From positions 1,922,001 to 1,986,000 of the forward strand of contig NC_065901.1 of the NCBI RefSeq assembly GCF_905147045.1: 64,000 nt of DNA, read 5' to 3'. How positions within the stretch are numbered: position 1 is the first letter of the stretch; the number at the start of each line of letters is the position of its first letter. This document shows, one piece after another, positions 46,801 to 59,008 of this stretch. A program made the position numbers and the translations under genes. The notes below the pieces were generated by a model. That model searched no databases and was not told the DNA's origin. It saw nothing but the letters and a program-made list of their open reading frames with translations. The DNA comes from Nymphalis io (lineage: Eukaryota > Arthropoda > Insecta > Lepidoptera > Nymphalidae).

Positions 46801-49800
46801 ACGAGTTCTTAAACGGAATTCAAAATTTGTCGTCAGCTGTTAATTGTAGAAGTCCTCCGACGCGAACTTCTTTTGTGGACACGTTGAACATGCATTGTAA
46901 TTTTTGCAGAAAATTACAATACTGTCACTATAGGGACGAGGATGACCTTCCATCGAGTGGCTCACTTGGGCGAGCAGACGTGACCTTTTTAAACATAAAT
47001 TAAAAATATATATCCTGAGCCTATCCGTGCGACCCCGATATATACTCACGGCTTGGCGGGCGGCATGCCGTTGGTGCGGGTGTGTCCGTCGTAGGGCAGC
47101 GGCGGGCGGTAGCCGGCGTAGGTGGGGAAGGCGTAGCGCCCCGTGGGGGTGGGGGCGCGATTCTTGGAACCGGGAGTTCCAGGTTTATCCTGGAAAGATA
47201 TATATTTTGCTTTATTTATATACTTATAAATCGGAACAAAATATTCTAATTCCATAATTTCAATTTTGACAAAAGAGATTATTTAATAGTTAACAATATT
47301 ACGGTAGTTAAATGACATATAACCTGTTCCAACCACAAGAGTAAACACAAATAAACAACTTTGACATTGAAATGATGCAACATCATTGGTCAAGATCTTG
47401 AATGATCTATGATTTTCATTATGGATTCGTAGAATAATGGCGTTTTTAATGTCGAAGAAATTGTTATGGAACTATGAAAGCACAATTAAGTGGATATAAG
47501 TAGTATTTTTTTTTCGCTGGAAAAACGCGTTTACGCGTTTCCCCCATTTGAAGTGTGTGTGTGAGTCCCACATACTCCCTGTATGTGGGACTCGCCGACG
47601 CTGAGCATGCACCGGAATACCCACTAAAAAAGCAGCGGTACCCACACCGCCTATTCGAGAAACGTCACGAAATTGCTTGCGCATACTACCGTGACGCTCC
47701 GACGGTCCTCAAAATCTTAGGGAGTTAATATATATATATAATCAATAACTGTTTACATACAGCAGATCTATTATCAAATTGCATGGAATATGTAAAGCTA
47801 ATGTTTATTTATCTTTACTCCTTCTTCGATAGGAATAGGCTAAATATTTAGAAACCTTTTCATTTAAAAAAAAAATGTAACATCGCACAGAAATATCACA
47901 TCGTTTAGTTGTTATATGCATATGATTCACATTTACTTACATCTTTTGAACTCTTGGGCGTCGATCTGCTAGATGACGATCCTGACCTCGAAGGAGGTCG
48001 CGGACCGTTCTCTGTTCTCTCACCGCCCTCAGTACGTACACTGGGAGATCCTCTTTCCTCCTTTAATCGAGATGAAATTGTATTATTATAAAGATAAATT
48101 ATAATTTGCTGCTAATTTGATATAATTTATTAATTATTATATGAATAGCAACTGACTGTTTCAATATTATTTTAATGAGCATGCCGTGTACACATGTTTA
48201 GGAATTATTCTAGATTAAAATTGTATAAGTTCTTAATTTTAATGTCCTGCCTTTATTTTTCATGTTACATCTACTCGTTTGTGCATGGTGTGTATTTTCT
48301 AATAATTAATTATTTTCAAGGATAATTCCAATTATATATGTAAAGGTAGTTTAGCGAAGCTAGAGCTGAGATGGCGTAGTGGTTAGAGCATCTGCGCCAT
48401 AATCAAAGGTTCAATGGATTCAAGCCCGGACAAGCACCATTAAATTTATGAGATTAACTTGTGTTTACAATCTCGTGCTCGGTGTTAAACGAAATATTGT
48501 TTATGTGTTGGACGAAAATTTCAAATGTATAATGTTCAATCCAGTTCATGGTGGATCCCATTGAAGTAGCGTGGTGGAATAAGCGCCTGACCTCCTCCAA
48601 AAACGGGGAGGAGCCCAGTAGGTACATTTACAGGTTCTTACTACGAATACGGTGAAACTCTAAACGATAATGACATTGTCATTTATCAGTCAAAAAGTCA
48701 ATTAAAACGACAATAATATCGGGACGTAATCTCACCTCGTTTGCTACATCAACAACAAGATCTTGATCACTTTTTTCTGCGTCGCTATCCTAAAACACGA
48801 CGACACGTTTAAACATTAAAAAAAAAAAAAAAAAAAAAACATTTAACGAGCAATCGATTGAAAAGCTATAGAAATCGGAGCAACAATTTGAATTTCGATA
48901 AAGCATTTAAAAGCTGGAAATTAGATGATTGGATGATGTATTTAAAAAAAATAAAAATAAAAAAAAAAACATTTAAGCTTGCAACACTGCAATGTATAAA
49001 TGTCAAAAAATGAAATACATCAGCCAAGTCACCCGGACCAAAGGAAACAAAGCCAAGTAGGTAGATACCAAGCGACACATACACTAAATAGACTCACATG
49101 TCCGAGTACCTTCTCCTCCTTCCTGCGCTTCACGTCCAAGGGCTCGGGCTCGGCGGGCGAGCGCGCCCGGTACTTGTGTTCGCGCTCGTGCGGCGACACC
49201 GAGCGTCTCTGCGGTGTACACACATTATACTTCACCGGTGAATCGCTTTGAGCGAGTCCCTCTGCGTAGGTACCACACGCTTGCATCTGCTTATAATATA
49301 ACAATTCATTCGAACAGACGAGAAACGATGACTTTTTTTATATATTTATCTTATTGTAAGATTTACCAGTGTATGTTGAAGTAAGCTTACCATAGTAAGC
49401 TTATAAGGTATTATGCCTTAATGGTACAGATTTATTTGAAGTCGTCTTGGTAAAATCTTACTATTTGTATCTTTGTGCTTGATTTCAATATAATTCAAAA
49501 GTCAATATAATTACAGGCAGAAGAAATATAATAATAATATCCTGGGACATTTTTCACACGCGGCCATCTGATCCCAAATTAAGCTTGTACAGAGCTTGTA
49601 CTATGGAAACAGACAACTGATATACTACATATACTATTTTTCTTTTGTTAATACATACTTATATTCATAATTACACCCACAATCAGGAAAAACAGACATT
49701 TTCATGCACACGAATATCTGTCCTGGGTGGGAATCGAACCCACAACCTTCGGCGTGAAAGCAAGCAACCACCAACCACGCCAACCGGCTCGTCAAATATA

Positions 49801-52800
49801 CATTTCGAATGATAAATTTTAAATCAGTCTTAAACCTTGGGGGTAGAGCTTTGTGCAAACCGTTTGGGTAGGTTAGGTAGGCACCAGTCACTCGTAATAC
49901 ATTCTACCGCCAAGCAGCAATACGTCGTATTGTTTGGTTCCGGTTTGAAGGGTGAGTGAGCCTGTCAGCCACAAGGGACATCTTAGTTCCCGTGATTGGT
50001 GTCGCATTGGCGATGTAAAGATTGATTAATATTTCGTCCAGCGTCAATGTCTATGGGCGATGGTGACTTATCATCAGGTGGCCCACTTGTCAGCCTACTA
50101 TTTTTATCTCATGTTTTTTTTTTATTGAATAGATAGGCGGTAAATTACCTGTTGGCTATGAGCTCGTGATGACATCCTATCGTCATCCCGTGGAGGAGGT
50201 TGTCCGGGCAGTAAAGCGGGTTGGGCCGGCCCACCCGTTAAAGCTGGAGGTTTAATATCTGAGGGAGGCGGTAATTCGACCTGCAAATCAGATTCTAAAT
50301 TATATAAAATCTTTTGTTTCGGTAAACTACAATTAATTTTAACGTAAAATTATAATGAGAAACAATGTGACATTCCATAGACGAACGAAGATAATCGACA
50401 TAGCTAACATTTGACATGCCGAAGTGGCAATGGTCAGGCCATACTATTCAAAGAACTGTATTTGGAAAAATTATAAGCTCTAATAGGCGAGATGGCTCAG
50501 TGGTAAGAACGCGTGAATCTTAACCGATGATCGTGGGTTCAAACCCGGGCAAGCACTACTGAATTTACATGTGCTTAATTTGTGATTATAATTCATCTCG
50601 TGCTTTACGGTGAAGGAACACATCGTGAGGAAACCTACATGTGTCTAATTTCACTGAAATTCTGCCACATGTATATTCTACCAACCCGCATTGGAGCAGC
50701 GTGGTGGAATAAGTTCCAAACCTTCTCCTCAAAAAGAGGAGAGGAGGCCTTTAGCCCAGCAGTGGGACATTCACAGGCTGTTACGGTATAGGCGAAGATA
50801 AATGAAGCTTGTAAAAATTTAAGACAAGAATTTCGTCATGTGACTATAGAATTGGCCACAAGACGTTTGACCGTTCTTTTAAGTGTCATTAACAAATAAT
50901 ATATTTTATTCGATTATATTTTTAAAATGCAACACAAGATTGCGCGTTTTCGTTTTTTGCAAATTAAATGTAATAAACATTCATATAAAAAAGACCTTGT
51001 GTGCGGGCGGCGGTAGATGTGGAGTTGGCGGGGGCCCTGCACCGGGGAACAGAAGGCCCCCCGCCCCTAACAGCGCCCCGGCTCCCCCCACTCCATGCGG
51101 TAGACCCGCTGATGCGTGAATCTGTTGCTGCAAACAAATAGTCCATTATGGATAAAAAAATTCAGTACATATACAACCATTTTTTTAATTAACCTTTCTA
51201 CTTGCTTGGAAATTGGAACATCATGTATTATAGAAAAAAAAATCCTCAATTTTTTTTACTTTTTTATGGCAACAAAAATGGTATTCATGTCATTATTTCT
51301 TACATGGCAACTTCTTGCAACATACTTTCTAATCTTATTATAATATTTTGACCTAAAATAAATATTAATTATTCAGCACATAAATGTAACAGTAATATGA
51401 TTTTGAAAAATAAATTTGATTATACAATTATTTGTAAAAACGTTCTAGCATTAAAATTATATGTAGTCGATAGTGGTCAATACACACGTACAAATATGTA
51501 AACACTATTAAGATCTTAAATAACATGAGACAGCATTCCATCAACATCTAAGAAAATTTTACAATGTCAGCATACAAAATCATTGTGCGAAAAAGCAACA
51601 TTAGCTACAAGTCAGCGGTGCTCAAATTAATTGAAATGTAAAGTTAAATACATTAAAAAATGTAATTAGTTCTTATCAAATAATGATGAAATAAAATTTC
51701 AATAGCTGATTATACGAATGAATAAATTAAATTCATTAATTTTATCCAATACGAACGATTCCATAACATATCTTTAAAATTTTACTATTTATTTTTTAAA
51801 GTTACGATAAGTTAGAAAAACAACACAAAACATGTTTTATCAAACATACCATTATATCCATTACCTTAATATATTACATTCCACCATTACCATTAGGTGT
51901 ATAATTTGAATTTTCCTTATTTATCATTAAAGTAGAAATTAATGTATAAGTTAAGAGTAGGTAATCTTCAAAATTATGTTAGAAATACTTGTTAATAACA
52001 ATTACATCGTCATACATAGTATTTAATTTGATTTAATCTTGCTATGTGTGAGTTTTGATCTAGCTATGTGTGTATCAATGATTGTTTATTTAATATTTAT
52101 TAAGTCATAAGGTTCACTAACAGCTTTATAAAAGATATGAACTAAAAAGTACTTGTAAAATCTGCAAAATAAATCTGGTAACAATGTATAAATGGTGTTA
52201 ATCACAAACAACAAAAGAAACCAAGCACAACAATTGTTGTAACTTACAAGAAGTTGCTGGAGGCCTTGTTGTTGTTGTTGCTGCGGACAACATTAAATAA
52301 AAAATTGTTCAATTAAATTTATTTTTTGTAATTGTGTACTTGTATGTCTTTGTTATATATATTAAATAGCTCTGTGAATTTATAATCCAATTATAGCTTT
52401 AAATAATAAAATCCCCCCATATTTTATTTTAAAAATCAAATTTCAAAAGTGAAAATTACAGTTTATAATATAAAATATACAATTTTAAATATATTTAAAT
52501 ACTAGCAAATTATCATTTGCAAGTAAGTAGTTAGATTCAGATTCTATATTATAAATTGTAAGCCACATTGAGCTATAAACTTGACATTTATCTTAATCTT
52601 ACCCCAATAATAGCATTAAGTTCGGACATAGTGACCTGCTTGGCTCTCTCAACGGCAGATGCAACTTGCTGCTGGTGTTCTTGCGCTAGAAATGGCAACA
52701 CCTGTCCGATAATTGCACTAAGCCGTTTCGCTATTTCTGTCTAAAAAAATAAATTAATGTTACTTTTTTTTAAGTCTTATAAAAATTAAATGAAGACTGT

Positions 52801-53608
52801 TCATATTATTAAAGACAAAACATAAGTTAATTTTTTTGGACAGTTTCTGAACTATATTTTGGTTAAAAAAGCAATTTATTAAATGAAATTTTAAAATAAA
52901 TGTTTGAATAATTAAAATAAACAAAATGTGCACTGCAATCAACTGTATCTACAAAACTCAATATAGAATAATTACTTCATGTTAAAAAAGCAAATGGAAA
53001 ACAAAACAAACATTAAAAACACACCTGTTTATGCATTTCAACATTAAGGCCATAAGACATTTCATAATACTGAAAGAAAAAAAAATGTTATTACTTATTA
53101 TTTAGGTGCAAATAAGTACAATTATTTTAAGAATTAAATAAAAAAGTTTAATACCATGACGTAATGTCTCTGCATTTCCGTTTTCTCACTTGCCAACTTT
53201 TCACATTCCAATTTCAGCCTGAAGAGTTTTAAATAATTTTATATAAATGACATTAAATTTAATGAAAATGATGTATTCACTATAACAATAATAATAAAAC
53301 AAATTAACTCATTAGTTAAATTAAGTAATATTGTTAAAATACTTACGTGTGGTACTGAGCTTGTAAAAAGTTAAATTCTTCTTTAATACGTTCTAAAGTA
53401 TCTGCTACTGTAAACTTTATAGGTCCTGCTGTTGGCTGCGGCCCCTAAAAACAATTATAAGCAATAATATCACCAATATGGTAATCACAAGTTTTTTCTT
53501 ATTTAGTCAAACATCAAAGAAGTTAAAATTTGTTACCGAAATATGATAAGGAAAAACAATACAAACCCTTACAGCCCCCGCCGGGTGCCGCGTCGGCGTC
53601 GGATACAT
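41412..53608 (-). CDS. gro: Groucho/TLE transcriptional co-repressor (18 exons, 697 aa)
   Basis: Nuclear co-repressor recruited by Hairy/E(spl), Engrailed, Runt, Tcf and other DNA-binding factors. Exons (- strand): 53608-53573, 53444-53347, 53218-53155, 53069-53025, 52740-52603, 52280-52248, 51127-50996, 50280-50149, 49208-49098, 48789-48736, 48060-47941, 47189-47050, 46714-46456, 46094-45915, 44550-44472, 43098-42934, 42305-42106 and 41519-41412. Total 2094 bases with all phases consistent. Residues 1-138 are the Q tetramerisation domain ([29 protein letters not shown]). GP (139-226), CcN (with [15 protein letters not shown]) and SP regions follow. The WD40 propeller runs from about 370 to the end ([53 protein letters not shown]). 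Three donors have C at +3 (exons 7, 14, 17). Exon 17 opens GSWLAVG where the family usually has GEWLAVG. The start ATG gives [11 protein letters not shown], as in fly gro. Confidence 0.95.
41734..42037 (-). mobile_element. SINE A with 10-base target duplication, gro intron 17
   Basis: Full-length reverse SINE A. ATATTGACTC is repeated perfectly at 41724-41733 and 42038-42047. Confidence 0.92.
42619..42911 (+). mobile_element. SINE B, full length, gro intron 16
   Basis: TTACTGGTGGTAGAGCTTTG... to ...CCTATTCTATTAAAAAAAA, about 20 bases from the exon 16 donor. Confidence 0.9.
43205..43507 (+). pseudogene. LINE ORF2 carboxy-terminal fragment, gro intron 15
   Basis: The open frame reads [40 protein letters not shown] and [19 protein letters not shown], ending at a stop. 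This is the standard carboxy tail of many insect LINE polyproteins ([15 protein letters not shown]). It is 5'-truncated and not part of groucho. Confidence 0.75.
43714..43915. repeat. Long TA microsatellite with duplicated edges
   Basis: About 70 bases of (TA)n at 43818-43872, flanked by two copies of TATATCTATACCAATATTATATA (about 43724 and 43869). Non-coding, gro intron 15. Confidence 0.85.
44105..44399 (-). mobile_element. SINE B, full length, gro intron 15
   Basis: Reverse-oriented copy, TATATAATCGGAAGGCG... to ...GCTCTACCACCAGTAAAA. Confidence 0.9.
44673..45325 (-). mobile_element. SINE C interrupted by SINE A, gro intron 14
   Basis: The left part is CTCCAGCCCGATTTCGGCC at 44676. After the inserted SINE A the element resumes with GCAAGAAAAATTAGCCAACTG at 45051 and runs to the tRNA-like head near CTAGACCAACGAGGC at 45308. 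Confidence 0.82.
44709..45040 (+). mobile_element. SINE A nested in SINE C, 10-base target duplication
   Basis: ACGGTCAATC occurs at 44699-44708 and 45041-45050. Between them is a near-consensus SINE A with an A-rich 5' edge and an irregular GGTTACGGTTAAGG tail. Confidence 0.9.
45540..45640 (+). pseudogene. LINE ORF2 C-terminal remnant (repeat G), gro intron 14
   Basis: Reads [20 protein letters not shown] at 45571-45630, related to the antisense sequence at 19268-19420. Confidence 0.5.
45695..45840 (-). mobile_element. SINE B, truncated, gro intron 14
   Basis: AAGCGGACGGGCGAATTGG... to ...GTCCCCTGTGCCGGTAAT; half a copy with many substitutions. Confidence 0.75.
47345..47700. repeat. Repeat F piece and a hairpin-rich segment, gro intron 11
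   Basis: 47345-47420 (ATCATTGGTCAAGATCTTG) matches 27390. At 47563-47593 a perfect 12-base inverted repeat (GAGTCCCACATA, 7-base loop, TATGTGGGACTC) follows a shorter one (AAACGCG, TTTA, CGCGTTT) near 47523-47540. The segment could be a MITE remnant; class unknown. Confidence 0.5.
48367..48645 (+). mobile_element. SINE A, degenerate, gro intron 10
   Basis: GAGATGGCGTAGTGGTTAGAGC is closer to a real tRNA head than in other copies. The body and tail (AGCGTGGTGGAATAAGCG, GGAGGAGCCCAG) are recognisable. Confidence 0.75.
49532..49796 (-). mobile_element. SINE D, full length, gro intron 8
   Basis: The reverse complement starts GACGAGCCGGTTGGCGTGG (A-box region), has the B-box GGGTTCGATTCCC, and ends in an ATT-rich tail. 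tRNA-derived, about 265 bases; a truncated sister lies at 40164. Confidence 0.82.
49838..50112 (+). mobile_element. SINE B, degenerate, gro intron 8
   Basis: GGGGGTAGAGCTTTGTGC, GTTCCGGTTTGAAGGGTGAG and ATCAGGTGGCCCACTTG with indels. Confidence 0.82.
50486..50787 (+). mobile_element. SINE A, full length, gro intron 7
   Basis: GGCGAGATGGCTCAGTGG, B-box GGGTTCAAACCC and tail CAGTGGGACATTCACAGGC; few differences from the consensus. Confidence 0.9.
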
Positions 53609-54650
53609 CCTGTCACTAAACTAAACAAAGTTTTTTTTTATTTTTCTCACGAACAAGTACAGTTTTCTTTTGATCCTATATAATTTAACACTAACGGAAC
53701 CATTTCCCCAACCTTCTCAGTCTTTGCTATAATGCATACAAAACGGGAAATCCGCGGCTAATCGCTAAAGACAATGATATGCACAAACTTTGTCTCAAAA
53801 CTTTTAAAATATCAGTCATTATCATGACATACACAACTTTAAACTTGATTACGAACTTTAGTATAATTTCTTGTAAATATTTAAAGATAACAAATACACC
53901 ACTAAACAATCAACAGTTAGAATTCTCCAATTTTTAACCATAAATCCACGCCGCAATTTTTGTTGCTTGTCAAGTCACATCCATCCATCATTCATTCACT
54001 CAACAAGACAGGTAAGAATAAGATTGTACTATATCTACGTTATATGATTTGTGATTGTGAAGCTAAAAAATTATAAATTTAATACCATTTGCTCAATATT
54101 ATAACTAAGCATTTTGAATAAAATATGTGTGTTATAATATCGAGTAATATTTAACCGAGAATTGAAAAAAATAAAATAAAATGGTAAGCAAAAATAAGAA
54201 AAGTAAAATTATCTGTCTACATATACAAAATTTCTTTTTTTAAATATTTTTTAAACTTTTATAAAAAGAAAGACGAATTCATTTCTCTGTTACACCAGAT
54301 GATATTATACATTTAAAAAGAAATATAATTTTGTCCCTTTTTAAACCATTCATATACCTACCAATACAATGGTAACAATTTACTACTGTCACTTTGACAT
54401 AGGAAGGAATCTTTGACTATGATTCAAGGAAAACAAGAAATTTGCTTATGGTCGTTTTATTACGGCAGATTGTGATTGTCCTGCATATGTTCGATAGCAA
54501 GCGAGAGTGCTGTGACGGAGTGTTTTGAAATAATATTTTGGTTGCTTTGTTAAATAGGTGTGCATTTTCAATGATTATTCTTAGAAGAAAGTGCTGTTCT
54601 TAAAGTGATTTACGACAATTGTGAATTTCTACGTCGCAAGAAAAACCATT
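53609..54650. promoter_or_regulatory. Divergent intergenic region between groucho and the Fem-1-like gene
   Basis: The two start codons face away from each other, 1042 bases apart. The segment should hold both 5' UTRs and both promoters. I see no clear TATA box for either gene and no repeat insertion, which stands out in this SINE-rich window. Confidence 0.6.
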
Positions 54651-54719
54651 ATGGATTTCAAAACAGCCGCTCATCACATTTTTACCGCTGCACGAAACGG
54701 AAATCTTACTCGATTGAAA
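54651..54719 (+). CDS. First coding exon of a Fem-1-like ankyrin-repeat protein (partial)
   Basis: ATG at 54651 opens 23 codons, MDFKTAAHHIFTAARNGNLT then RLK, ending at a consensus GTAAGT donor in phase 0. FEM1 family proteins (CUL2 ubiquitin-ligase substrate receptors with N-terminal ankyrin repeats) begin MDLKTAVFNAARDGKLRLL or similar, and ...AARNGNLTRLK is the start of an ankyrin helix pair. This copy has extra residues (HHIFT) in that segment. No further exon is found before the window ends, so the first intron exceeds 9.2 kb. Another ankyrin protein cannot be excluded from 23 residues. Confidence 0.6.
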
Positions 54720-57700
54720 GTAAGTAGAAGTTATTTTCTTTTAACCTATATAGAAAGTTATTAAATTTTTTTAAACTGTCTTATGAAAATTTAGCATTAT
54801 TGCCATTACGTAGAACTTATGAGAACAGTTATCCACGTTGGATAATTCAGTAATTTTATATTATAAAATTATATATATTATAAAATTTTTAACCAGACTT
54901 CGATACCTCTCACAACAAACAATTTAAGGTTAATAATGCAGCTTGCGAATATAATTATTTATTCGCAAACTGTCTTATATATCTTACATTGTTTCTAAAT
55001 AATAATAATTATTATTTAATACCGTTTGGACGAACAACTTGAAAACATCCTCAAAATGAAGTCCTTTGAAAACTTTAATATTGTAAAAATCATCTACCTA
55101 AATTCGATACCTGTAATAAAAAATATATTGTATATATAAAAATTTAAAGTTTGAACACAATAATCGATTTTGATAGGTAAAATACTTATTATACATTGTA
55201 TTAATGTGATTTTTTTTAGTTTTTTAACTTAACAAAATCAATGCTTCAGTAACTTTAGTAATTTACAATAATAATATGCCAAAATTAATATTATATCAGA
55301 ACATAAAATATAAACTATTTTCATGTAATGATATCAGAATATGAATTTGATCCTTTTGACCCAAAACCAAATTCATCTCAATAAAGTAGTTTTTAGGTAA
55401 ATGGAAAAAAGATTTTTTATAAAAAGTTTGCATTATTATTGAAAAAGTATTTTAAGGAGCTAGAAATAAATATTTTAGCAAGAACTTATCAATTGGCAAT
55501 AATTTAAAAATAAATCCATTTATGAATGATAATGTAATTTAATTAATTACTAAATGACTGTGAAGGTCAATAGTCTTATGTAAGTAGTATAGTATCAGTT
55601 AATTGTATTATTACAGACTTTGTGGTTTAAAAATAGCACAATAGAATAAGCTAGTGTCTCTTAACAACTGTTTACAGACTCTAATGTTTTTTTTTTAATT
55701 AAATTATTTTGTATAAAACATTAAAAAAATATAACATATATTCAAAATGTAGATGTTTATTTTGATATTATAATCCAACAAAGCTATAACATAGACATTT
55801 AAGTTTTTGTATTACTAACAAAATGAGTCCATGATACTTGAAATAAATATTATTATTATTATTATTATTATTATTATGTATAATGCAAGTACGATGAAAA
55901 AAAAAATCAATAAGATATAATATTTATATAACAGTAAAGTTGTGATAAAGTCTCCTTCTCACTCTCAATAATTCTTCTTAATGGGAATTCTCCAATAAGA
56001 GCTTCCTATTGGAAAGTGATGTTTAAAATAAAAATATATAATAAGATACTCCAACAGTTAGTATTAATTCAATTATATTAATAATAGAGATAATTCCAAT
56101 AACAATTCCGAAATTACATCAAAATATGGAAGTGAAATATCTATATATTATAGCAATCGGATGCCTTTGATAGATATAATTATGTCTATGATTCAATATT
56201 TTAATGTATTAAATCTTGTAGTACAGTGTTACCTAACAATAAATTAAAATCTAATTTGATTATTAATATTCTCTACTGTAAATATAAGAATAAATATACA
56301 ATATATATTTAACATATTAATTGTGATCAGTTTCTGTCACAGAAAGTAAGTTTCGTTTTAGTACATTTTATTTCATGGCTACTATTTTTGACTAGCTTGT
56401 CCGTCTGCTCTACGAGGTTTATCGTGCATTAAATGTTACTGCCCTTCGTGGGTAATAGCATGGCTTTATATGGTCTAAATCGATTATGATTAAGTTATCT
56501 ACCTCAAAACAAAGTCTCAAATCTGACTGGTAGATCCTGAGAAACATATGAACATATGCTTTCGATTTATTATATTAGTATGTGTGTTTACTTGATGTTC
56601 AGTTTAGATTGTCTATTTGCCATCCAACAATAATTCTTTGCTCATAATAAATCTTGAATGCGCTTTTAAACGTAGCAGTCAATTAATGTTTCTATGATAT
56701 ACCTAATTGCCTCAGGTCTATTATATTTCACTATAATAATTACACGCAAAATATTTTTTATTGTGTGCATTAGACGAGGAGCAGATTTCCTTCCATTGTC
56801 TTATGGTTTTTTTTTTGATGAAATTATTGTGGTGATTAGAAATATGACCTCGACGAACATTGAACGTTAATGATTGGGCATTTATTATATGTGTTGAAGT
56901 GATCATTTTAGTATTAATTAATGTAATTAATTACAAAATACAACACCAATACACCAAACTGCATTATGACATGGTGGAATAAGGTCCGAAACTTTTTCTC
57001 AATAGGAAATGCAACTTTATCCCTGAGTGGGCGATTTACAGATTGCTTTCTTCCCTTCCTTTCATTTGCATTTGTCTAATAATATTATTGAGTCAAAACA
57101 TCTTTGTTTTTATTTGTGACATTTTATATACTGTTTTTTTTTGTGTTGTTTATTTATTTGCCACTATGTTATCTGTGGTTCTAAAAGTTGTGGTTCTTAT
57201 TTCCGTTTCCTATCAATTATGTTTCAAAATATATGAATAATATGGTATAGGTAATTGTTTTTTTATATTTGTATGAAAAAGTTGAGCAAATTCAACTTCC
57301 TGAAAGTAAAATAAATATTAGAATGTAAGCGTGATCTTTCTATATTCACAAGAAAGATAAATCACTCATTACACTGTTAATACACCAACCTTGGTATCTC
57401 GGATTAAGTACTGTAAATATGAATGCAGTACATAGAAGTGTTTATTAATAATATTATAATAACAGTCTGGTCAGATTGACTTGCGCAAATCGAAATATTA
57501 TTTAATTCATTAAATATAACTAATCATTATAATGGTGAATTGAAATTGCATATCTAATTAAACAAGTTTCCGTTTATATGATAAACAAAAATAAATTACT
57601 CCTGGGGGGAAAGTAGGTGGGAGTGCATTGACCCCATTTGATTTGTTGTGTTCAAATGTATGCCTTGGCGTGGGCGGAATTCGTGGACGAGAGAAATCAG

Positions 57701-58401
57701 ACCTACATACACTTATGAATCAACTTGAAACCAAAATAATGTTTGTGTTTAGACAAATGCTGCGAGCTCCCTTTTAAATGAATCACGGGGTAAAGAAATA
57801 TTAGATTAAATATGTGTGATAGAAAATATAAAGTTAAAATGTTATTATTATTATCGTTTCTGTTCAAATATATTCTCATTAAAAATATTCTCCTAGAGTT
57901 AAATTAAGCTTAAAACAAATTTCAAAACCGAACTTCATTTTCGTTCTCATTTTAATGATCTTTACATTTAAGGCAAAAAATATTTTACGGAGCTACATTG
58001 TTTTTCGACCTTGAATCAAATTCATATAAAAAAAAATCAAAACAAGGATATATCGTGTATTCTCGCAAAGCTATAAGTATAATACATGACAAACTTCTGC
58101 TAAAATGTGTAAGCGAGTGCGTTAGAACAGCATTTCGTCTCTTTAATCTTTAAATAAGTCTCAATGCGTTTGCGTTTCGTCCTCATACTCTCATTTTATT
58201 GGAGATGCACGGTAGCATTCACATTTAGTTTACTCGCAAAACGACGTGTTGAAATTAAATTACTTCGAATGGTGCAACTGCATTAGACATAGCGGACCTG
58301 ATCCATTGCAAATATGTCTAAAGCTTATTTAGCAAATAAATATTTATTTACTTTACAGTTTGTAATCATCTTATGTCCAGTTATGCTAAATATAAAATGG
58401 G
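54720..58401. other. Fem-1-like intron 1, AT-rich part
   Basis: No exon recognised. Contains an (ATT)n microsatellite at 55846-55876 and a decayed SINE A tail at 56960-57047 (GACATGGTGGAATAAGG). The short open frames here have no protein-like content. Confidence 0.5.
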
Positions 58402-58660
58402 CTGGCGGACGTGCTAATGGGCCACCTCATAGTAAGTGGTCACCACCGCCCATATTCATTGGTGCTGTAAGAAATATTAACCTTACATCGCCAATGCGCC
58501 ACCAACCTTAGGAAGTATATTATGTCCATTGTGCCTGTAGTTGCACTGGCTCACTAATCCTTAAAACCAGAACACAACAATAATAATTACTGTTCTTTTG
58601 CTGTAGAATACCCGATGAGTGGGTGGTACGAGTGAGTGCACAAAGCCCTACCACTAAATG
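58402..58660 (-). mobile_element. SINE B, degenerate
   Basis: GGCGGACGTGCTAATGGGCC... to ...GCACAAAGCCCTACCACTAA in reverse orientation. Confidence 0.82.
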
Positions 58661-58711
58661 AGGTGCACTTCTTTATGTAACTTAAAGCAATTTCGGTTCA
58701 TAATTATATTT

Positions 58712-59008
58712 TTTTTTTTTTTTTATAGAATAGGAAGGAGGACGAGCATATAGGCCACCTGATGGTAAGTGGTCACCAAACGCCCTTAGACATTGGCATT
58801 GTAAGAAATGTCAACCATCGCTTATAGCCAATGCGCCACCAACCTTGGGAACTAAGATTTTATGTCCCTTGTGCCTGTAATTACACTGGCTCACTCACCC
58901 TTCAAACCGGAACACAACAATATCAAGTATTGCTGTTTTGCGGTAGAATATCTGATGAGTGGGTGGTACCTACCCAGACGAGCTTGCACAAAGCCCTACC
59001 ACCAGTAA
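58712..59008 (-). mobile_element. SINE B, full length
   Basis: Poly-T, TATAGAATAGGAAGGAGG... to ...CCCTACCACCAGTAAAA, close to consensus, 50 bases from an older copy in the same orientation. Confidence 0.92.

Noticed and set aside
48367..48450. Possible tRNA gene (GATGGCGTAGTGGTTAGAGC)
   Set aside because: Head resembles a tRNA with A and B boxes, but it continues into SINE A sequence and no acceptor stem closes.
49720..49796. Possible antisense tRNA gene with B-box GGGTTCGATTCCC
   Set aside because: It is the tRNA-derived head of SINE D, repeated elsewhere as part of the longer element, and there is no clear cloverleaf.
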